Below, in pieces: positions 31,630 to 36,082 of a stretch of DNA of 36,082 bases. Numbering within the stretch: position 1 is the stretch's first letter; each line of letters begins with the position of its first letter. This stretch comes from Defluviicoccus sp. bin129 (GTDB lineage: Bacteria; Pseudomonadota; Alphaproteobacteria; MPNO01). The notes under the pieces were generated by a model. It did not search any database. It saw nothing but the letters and a program-made list of their open reading frames with translations, and was not told the origin of the DNA. The position numbers and the translations under genes are program-made. The stretch lies in the NCBI GenBank assembly GCA_002239065.1, contig MPNO01000047.1:1-36082 (forward strand). Direction: 5' to 3'.

Positions 31630-32499
31630 GTGGACCCACGCGAGCGCATCGACTACAGCGCCATCGTCGACCGCGAGCCGCTGACGCTGCCCGACGGCGT
31701 GCGGATCGTCGTCTGGCCGGTGTTCAACATCGAGAACTGGGACACCGCGAAGCCGATGCCGCGCGCGGTGCTGACGCCGCCCGGCGAGACCCTGTTCGTG
31801 CCCGACATCCCCAACTGGAGCTGGCAGGAATACGGCATGCGGGTCGGGTTCTGGCGCGTCAAGGCGGCCTTCGACCGGCTCGGCATCAAGCCCACGTTCT
31901 CGCTCAACGCCTCGGTCTGCGACGTCTACCCGAGGGTGGCGCAGGCCGCGCTCGAAGCCGGCTGGGAGTTCCTGCCGCATACCTACCACCAGGGGCCGAT
32001 GCACTTGCTGGAGGACGAGCGCCGCACCATCGGGGAGACCGTCGAGCGGATCGCGGGCTTCACCGGAACCCGGCCGCGCGGCTGGATCGGCCCCGGCCTC
32101 ACCCAGACCTACGAGACCTCCGACCTCCTGAAGGAGGCGGGGCTCGACTATGTCGCCGACTTCGTCTGGGACGACGAGCCGACCCTGGTCCGGACCCGCG
32201 CCGGGGATCTGGTCAATGTGCCCTATTCGGTCGAGCTCAACGACATCGCGATGATGATCCTGCAGAACCACCGGAGCGAGGAGCTCTACCGGCGCACCAT
32301 GGACCAGTTCGACCGGCTGTATGAAGAAAGCGCCGACCGGGCCAAGTTCATGGGCTTCGGCATCCACCCCTATATCAGCGGGGTGCCGCACCGCATCGGG
32401 CATCTGGAGGCGATGCTGGCGCAGATGGCGGCCAGGCCGGGCGTGGTGTTCTGGTCGGGCGCCGAGATCGCCGACTGGTACCGCTCGACCCTAGCCTAG
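31630..32499 (+). CDS. Polysaccharide deacetylase family protein, PuuE-like
   Basis: NodB-fold hydrolase of 289 residues. Metal-site candidates are His117 and His120 in WEFLPHTYHQGPM. RGWIGPGLTQTYETSDLLKEAGLDYVADFVWDDEP is the hallmark of the PuuE/allantoinase-like branch, which hydrolyses cyclic amides or deacetylates. The N-terminal VWPVFNIENWD is also characteristic. Start GTG 31630 follows GGAGGAGAG, 49 bases after the large permease, so it is likely in the TRAP operon and may act on the imported compound. It overlaps the convergent amidohydrolase gene by nine bases. Confidence 0.88.
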   Translation: MDPRERIDYSAIVDREPLTLPDGVRIVVWPVFNIENWDTAKPMPRAVLTPPGETLFVPDIPNWSWQEYGMRVGFWRVKAAFDRLGIKPTFSLNASVCDVYPRVAQAALEAGWEFLPHTYHQGPMHLLEDERRTIGETVERIAGFTGTRPRGWIGPGLTQTYETSDLLKEAGLDYVADFVWDDEPTLVRTRAGDLVNVPYSVELNDIAMMILQNHRSEELYRRTMDQFDRLYEESADRAKFMGFGIHPYISGVPHRIGHLEAMLAQMAARPGVVFWSGAEIADWYRSTLA

Positions 32500-33486
32500 C
32501 CCGAGCAGCCGCTTCGCATTGCCCGACAGGATTTTTGCGCGCGCCGCCTCGTCGATGCCGCCGTGGCCGGTCACCACCTCGACCGGGCGCTCGTAGCCCA
32601 TGTCGAAGCAGTAGTCGCTGCCCAGCATCACCCGGCCGGCGCCGACCAGGCCGATGAGATAGGCGAGCGCCTCCGCCGAATGGCTGACCGTGTCGTAGTG
32701 GAAGCGCCTGATGTATTCCATCGGCCCCTTGTCGCGATGCGCCATCTCCGGGCGCACCTCGTGGCCGTGCTGGAGGCGACCGACCACATAGGGGAAGACG
32801 CCGCCGGCATGCGGCAGGCAGATTTCGAGATCCGGGAAGCGGTCGAGCACGCCCGAAAAGATCAGATGGGCCGCCGCGATCCCCGATTCCATCGGGTTGC
32901 CCAGCAGGTTGGTGAGGTAGTAGCGGGCGAGCCGCTCGGGATCGACGACATGCACCGGGTGCAGGAAGAGCGGCAGGCCGAGCCCGTCGATCGCCTCGAA
33001 GACCGGCAGGCAGGCCTCGTCGCCGAGCTCGGCGTCGCGCACCCGGGTCATCGAATACACCCCCCGCATGCCGGGCAGCGCGGCCGCGCGCTCGAGTTCG
33101 CGCACCGCCAGCGCCGGCTCGTGCCAGGGCAGCGCCGCCAGCCCGAACAGGCGGTCGGGGTATTTTAGGTGCGCCGCCGCGCAGCCGTCGTTGAACGCCG
33201 CCGCCAGCACGAGCGAATCCTCGCCGTCGGCGAAATCGACCATCGGGCCGGTCAGCGAGAGCGCGTGGATCTCGACCCCGATCTCGTCCATCTCGGCGAC
33301 CCGCAGATCGACATCGGTGAACTTTTGCGGCAGCGGCCCCATCGAGATCGGCCCGCCGGTGACCGTGAACCCCTCCGCATCGGACTCGAACCCGCCGCCA
33401 TAGCGGTGGCCGTCCCGCGCGAGGGTGTTCAGATACTCGGGCGGGTAGAAATGGGCGTGGATGTCGATCGGCGAATGGCTGTGCAA
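32491..33486 (-). CDS. Amidohydrolase family protein, ACMSD-like decarboxylase
   Basis: TIM-barrel metalloenzyme of 331 residues, amidohydrolase-2 branch. Metal and catalytic residues: His10 and His12 (IDIHAHF), His176 (LFLHPVH), His226 (CLPHAGG) and Asp291 (LGSDYCFDMG). ACMSD and its relatives decarboxylate 2-amino-3-carboxymuconate semialdehyde, gamma-resorcylate or 5-carboxyvanillate without redox; this member most likely decarboxylates an aromatic-pathway acid. The start is TTG 33486 with an AGGAG site about eight bases upstream; no better-placed ATG begins the HxH sequence. It is convergent with the PuuE-like gene. Confidence 0.9.
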   Translation of the reverse strand: MHSHSPIDIHAHFYPPEYLNTLARDGHRYGGGFESDAEGFTVTGGPISMGPLPQKFTDVDLRVAEMDEIGVEIHALSLTGPMVDFADGEDSLVLAAAFNDGCAAAHLKYPDRLFGLAALPWHEPALAVRELERAAALPGMRGVYSMTRVRDAELGDEACLPVFEAIDGLGLPLFLHPVHVVDPERLARYYLTNLLGNPMESGIAAAHLIFSGVLDRFPDLEICLPHAGGVFPYVVGRLQHGHEVRPEMAHRDKGPMEYIRRFHYDTVSHSAEALAYLIGLVGAGRVMLGSDYCFDMGYERPVEVVTGHGGIDEAARAKILSGNAKRLLGLG

Positions 33487-33570
33487 CGCGGTCGCTCCTT
33501 CTCCGGGACCGGTCTTCGGGCGGGCGGCACCATAGACAGGTTTCCCGGCCGGGTCGAAGCCGGGCGACGG

Positions 33571-34608
33571 TCAGCGTGGCGGGCGCAACGCGTGCAGGAA
33601 AAACCGCGCGAAGAGCGCGAGGATCTGGGCTGCCAGCGCGGCCATCAGGCCGAGGGTCCAGAGCACGAGGTCGGAGAAGCGGATCAGCGCCCGCGCCGCC
33701 CGGGCCAGCCCGAGCACCTCGACCGCCTTCCGGGTCTTGCCGCCCGCGACCCGGGCGACGCGGGCGAGCGTGGCGGCATCCCCGGCGGTCTCGACATGCC
33801 GGAGCAGGGCGACGGTCTGAGCCGGGCCGGCATGCGCCGCCACGGTCCCGAGATCGTCGGCGATCCGGCCGAGCCTCCGGAAACGGCGCGCGTCGGTCAC
33901 CTCGTCCAGCCTGCCGGTCGTGACGAAGGCACCGACCCGCCGCCAGCGGAACGGCGCGTCCGCCGCCTCCGCCACGGCGCGCGCGACCCCCTTGCCCAGC
34001 ACCCCCATCCTGCGCGCCACCCGGATGGTCGTGGCACCGGCCTTGACGGTCAGGCTGCTGCCTCCGGTGAGCGGGACGATCGCGGTCGCGCCGATGCCGG
34101 CGGCGGCGAGCGCCACGTCGAGCCGGTCGACCGGCCGGCCGGCGAGGGCGTCGTCGCCCGCCTCCAGCAACGCCCTGGCGTCGCCGATCACCGTCATCTC
34201 GACCGGTATGTTGCAGGCGAGCAGCATCTCCGGCGTGCGGCAATCCGCGGCATCTATCGCGCAGGCGGCGCAGTGCCCGGCCCGGGCGAGCAAACCGGTT
34301 TCCCGCTCGACGAATTGCCGCGCCCCGGCGAGCCGCTCCGCCGGCATCCCTCTCTCCACGGCCAGCTCGAGCAGCAGCCCCACCCGGTCGAGGTCCTCCT
34401 TGGCGACCGCCGCGTCGAGCTCGACTGCGAGCCATTCGGGTGTCGCATGTTCCTCCAGCGCCCGGTCGAGGACCAGCCGGGCGCGGGCCGCGCTCCGCTC
34501 CACGAAAGGCTCTGCGAAGGGGTGTTGCGCGAGCAGCGCCAGGTTCGCGACCGCAGTCAGCGCCGTCCCCAGCTTGAGCGTCCACCACAACAGAACACGC
34601 AACTTCAC
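33571..34608 (-). CDS. Unrecognised membrane-anchored protein
   Basis: I do not recognise this family. It has 345 residues from GTG 34608 (site GGAG eight bases upstream); the frame is open to 34719 but the earlier part is unlikely coding. An N-terminal hydrophobic helix (about 7-27) and one or two C-terminal ones (last 35 residues) flank a long helical middle. Cys113, Cys116, Cys123 and Cys132 form a cluster (GHCAACAIDAADC) that could bind metal or form disulfides. The central part reads like packed helices with many Val/Ala/Arg. It is on the strand opposite the cupin gene, with 122 bases between starts. Confidence 0.72.
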   Translation of the reverse strand: MKLRVLLWWTLKLGTALTAVANLALLAQHPFAEPFVERSAARARLVLDRALEEHATPEWLAVELDAAVAKEDLDRVGLLLELAVERGMPAERLAGARQFVERETGLLARAGHCAACAIDAADCRTPEMLLACNIPVEMTVIGDARALLEAGDDALAGRPVDRLDVALAAAGIGATAIVPLTGGSSLTVKAGATTIRVARRMGVLGKGVARAVAEAADAPFRWRRVGAFVTTGRLDEVTDARRFRRLGRIADDLGTVAAHAGPAQTVALLRHVETAGDAATLARVARVAGGKTRKAVEVLGLARAARALIRFSDLVLWTLGLMAALAAQILALFARFFLHALRPPR

Positions 34609-34730
34609 CGCCGCACTCCGGCAACACCGGGAAGAGACTACCCCATATTCCGGGAGGCCGTCCCATGTCGTCCTTGACCGCGGACCGGATGCGGCGAAGA
34701 CTGCGGCGAGCCCGCGCAAGGAGGCCCGAC

Positions 34731-35909
34731 ATGGCGACCGCGAAGGAACAGGCCGGCAGCAACCGCCAGCATGAGTTGAAGCTGATCATCAACGAGCTCG
34801 AGGAGCTCAACGAGGAGGTGCGCGCGAACGACATCTGGATCCGCACGCGCTGGAACCTGCCCAACCAGACGGCGTGGCATGTCGGATCCTCGGACCAGCC
34901 GTCCCCCTCGGCGCACAGCCTGACGGTCGAGTACCCGTCGCCCAGGCCGCATGTCTGGCGCTGGGGCGACATCGAGCCCTATCTGCTCAAGCTCGCCGAG
35001 CTCTGCCCGCTGGAGCTGACCGAGCGGCAGTCGGTGCTGCTGACCAACCCGGCCTTCGGGCTGACCGGGGTCAAGGTCACCAACACGATGCGCATCGCGA
35101 TCTCGATCTACAAGCGGGGGGACGACGCCGAATCGCATCTCCACACGCCGAACGCCAGCCGGACGATCATCTCGGAGAGCGGCGGCTACACCATCGTCGA
35201 GGGCGAGAAGATGCTCCCGAAGCGGGGCGACCTCGTGTTCACCCCGAACGGCACCTGGCACGAGCACGGCAATGACGACGACAACCCGGTGATCTGGGCG
35301 GACACGCTGGACTGGCCGCTGATCGACTTCCTCGGCTGCGCCTGGGCGCGCAGCGACAGCGAGAACGCGGTCCCCCACGGCGACCCGGCGGAAGACTTCT
35401 CCAGGCGGTTCTACGGCCGCGGCGGCATCCGGCCCCTGTTCGCACCGCATCACCGCGGAAGCGGCCAAGGCAATTCGCCGATGTTCCTCTATTCCGGGGT
35501 CGACATCCGCGGCGCGCTCGACGACCTCGCGCGCTATGACGGCGACCCGCATGAGGGCATCGCGGTCGAGCTCGTCAACCCGGAGAACGGCGCGCCGGTG
35601 TTCACCACCATCTCCTACCGCGCGCAGCTCCTGCGCCCGGGCGAGGCGACCCGGCCCTTCCGCCATACCGCGTCGACGATCTACTGGGTCGCCGAGGGCG
35701 CGGGGGTGACCGAGGTCGACGGCGAGGAGATGAGCTGGGCGCGCAACGACTTCTTCGTCGTGCCCAACCACCGCTGGCGGCGCTTCGTCAACACCGGAAG
35801 CGCGGACGCGATCCTCTACAGCTACACCGACCAGCCGCTGATCGCCAAGCTCGGCCACTACCGCGCCCAGGGGAAGGGCAAGGACGGCGCCGTGGTGGAG
35901 CTGGCGTAG
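34731..35909 (+). CDS. Gentisate 1,2-dioxygenase-like bicupin, second copy
   Basis: Protein of 392 residues, paralogous to the bicupin at 17883. The N-terminal cupin iron ligands are His136, His138 (ESHLHTP) and His177 or His179 (TWHEHGN). The C-terminal cupin (LLRPGEATRPFRHTASTIYWVAEGAG) keeps one histidine. A helical N-terminal stretch (residues 11-33) precedes the cupins. ATG 34731 follows AAGGAGG at 34718-34724 exactly; the frame is open from 34665, but without a ribosome site. Family activity is oxygen-dependent cleavage of a hydroxylated aromatic acid; specificity is unknown and may differ from copy one. Confidence 0.86.
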   Translation: MATAKEQAGSNRQHELKLIINELEELNEEVRANDIWIRTRWNLPNQTAWHVGSSDQPSPSAHSLTVEYPSPRPHVWRWGDIEPYLLKLAELCPLELTERQSVLLTNPAFGLTGVKVTNTMRIAISIYKRGDDAESHLHTPNASRTIISESGGYTIVEGEKMLPKRGDLVFTPNGTWHEHGNDDDNPVIWADTLDWPLIDFLGCAWARSDSENAVPHGDPAEDFSRRFYGRGGIRPLFAPHHRGSGQGNSPMFLYSGVDIRGALDDLARYDGDPHEGIAVELVNPENGAPVFTTISYRAQLLRPGEATRPFRHTASTIYWVAEGAGVTEVDGEEMSWARNDFFVVPNHRWRRFVNTGSADAILYSYTDQPLIAKLGHYRAQGKGKDGAVVELA

Positions 35910-35928
35910 ACTTTCTCACCGCCGACGT

Positions 35929-35976
35929 GGCGGGGGGGAGCTGCCGGAGCCTTCCCCCCCGCCGGCGGGGGGGGAG
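35929..35976. repeat. G-run/C-run inverted repeats after the bicupin
   Basis: Arm A GGCGGGGGGGA (35929-35939), arm B TTCCCCCCCGCC (35952-35963) and arm C GGCGGGGGGGGAG (35964-35976). B can pair with A as a hairpin or with C as a loopless palindrome, so the two are mutually exclusive as RNA. No T run; possible terminator or slippage-prone sequence. Confidence 0.5.
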
Positions 35977-35996
35977 CCCGGCGCAGCGGCTTCAGC

Positions 35997-36082
35997 TCAC
36001 GCCGTTGCGTCGGTGAGTGCGAGGCGGCGCTCGATCCGTTCGCAGCGTTCACCCACGTGATCGAGCCGTTGATGAACCAGCG
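35997..36082 (-). CDS. Probable C-terminus of a small coiled-coil-type protein
   Basis: Only the last 27 residues and the TGA (35999-35997) lie in the window. The sequence ends RLDHVGERCERIERRLALTDATA, with heptad-like Arg/Leu/Glu spacing common at the end of small accessory proteins that contain a coiled coil. The gene continues past the right edge, so no function can be given. The call rests on this one reverse frame looking protein-like. Confidence 0.4.
   Translation of the reverse strand, partial: LVHQRLDHVGERCERIERRLALTDATA

Noticed and set aside
29706..31649. Minus-strand frame giving a strikingly His/Gln/Asp-rich 647-residue product
   Set aside because: It is the reverse image of the hydrophobic DctQ and DctM genes; membrane-protein codons read backward give this composition.
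35858..36052. Minus-strand frame of 64 residues at the right end
   Set aside because: It overlaps the end of the bicupin gene and crosses the G/C-run repeats; a different reverse frame ending at 35997 looks more protein-like.
1..36082. Defence, phage or transposon system
   Set aside because: I looked for integrases, transposases, terminal repeats, CRISPR-like repeats, toxin-antitoxin pairs and nucleases on both strands and found none; gene content is housekeeping and catabolic.

Overview
The window reads as ordinary chromosome from a very GC-rich alphaproteobacterium, probably Rhodospirillales- or Hyphomicrobiales-like. This is inferred from gene content and from an alphaproteobacterial-type Hsp20 with a ROSE-type leader; no rRNA or marker gene is present to place it more closely. 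Coding density is very high: no gene-free stretch exceeds about 210 bases, and many genes overlap by ATGA, GTGA or TGATG. I see no tRNA, rRNA, insertion sequence, integrase, phage gene or CRISPR array.

Layout. 1-2760: 3' part of dnaE2 (error-prone polymerase), carrying an apparent 59-base out-of-frame insertion close to the window edge. 2830-7160: small metabolic genes (GFA-type zinc protein, VOC protein, isochorismatase-like cysteine hydrolase), then a leftward set of an ornithine-cyclodeaminase-like protein and two tandem TauE/SafE permeases. 7281-11969: a leftward four-gene Gld-type ABC export operon (ATPase, permease, GldG-like, DUF4340). 12152-12730: hsp20 with an RpoH-like promoter and a leader that folds like a ROSE RNA thermometer. 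12727-14642: FAD oxidoreductase (LhgO-like) coupled to a DehI-like protein. 14711-17852: a three-gene sugar or cyclitol catabolic operon (Gfo/Idh/MocA, DUF993, sugar isomerase-like). 17883-21628: gentisate-dioxygenase-like bicupin, extradiol-dioxygenase-like VOC protein, class II aldolase homologue without zinc ligands, and FAH-family hydrolase; a promoter with an overlapping palindrome lies before the VOC gene. 21637-24409: OmpR/EnvZ-type two-component pair divergent from a Spy-like periplasmic protein. 24451-27263: VOC protein, M20 peptidase, TauD-type dioxygenase. 27473-32499: TRAP transporter with two tandem substrate-binding paralogues, one DctQ and one DctM, then a PuuE-like deacetylase. 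32491-35909: ACMSD-like amidohydrolase, an unknown membrane protein, and a second bicupin. 35997-36082: probable C-terminus of another gene.

How it fits together (inference). The right half looks like a catabolic district: TRAP uptake of an organic acid, hydrolases and decarboxylases of the amidohydrolase, PuuE and isochorismatase types, ring-cleaving cupin and VOC dioxygenases, and an FAH hydrolase for the cleavage product. The substrate cannot be read from sequence. The best regulatory signals are the hsp20 promoter plus thermometer and the promoter/operator at 19045-19085. The most unusual protein is the class II aldolase homologue in which all three zinc histidines are replaced.
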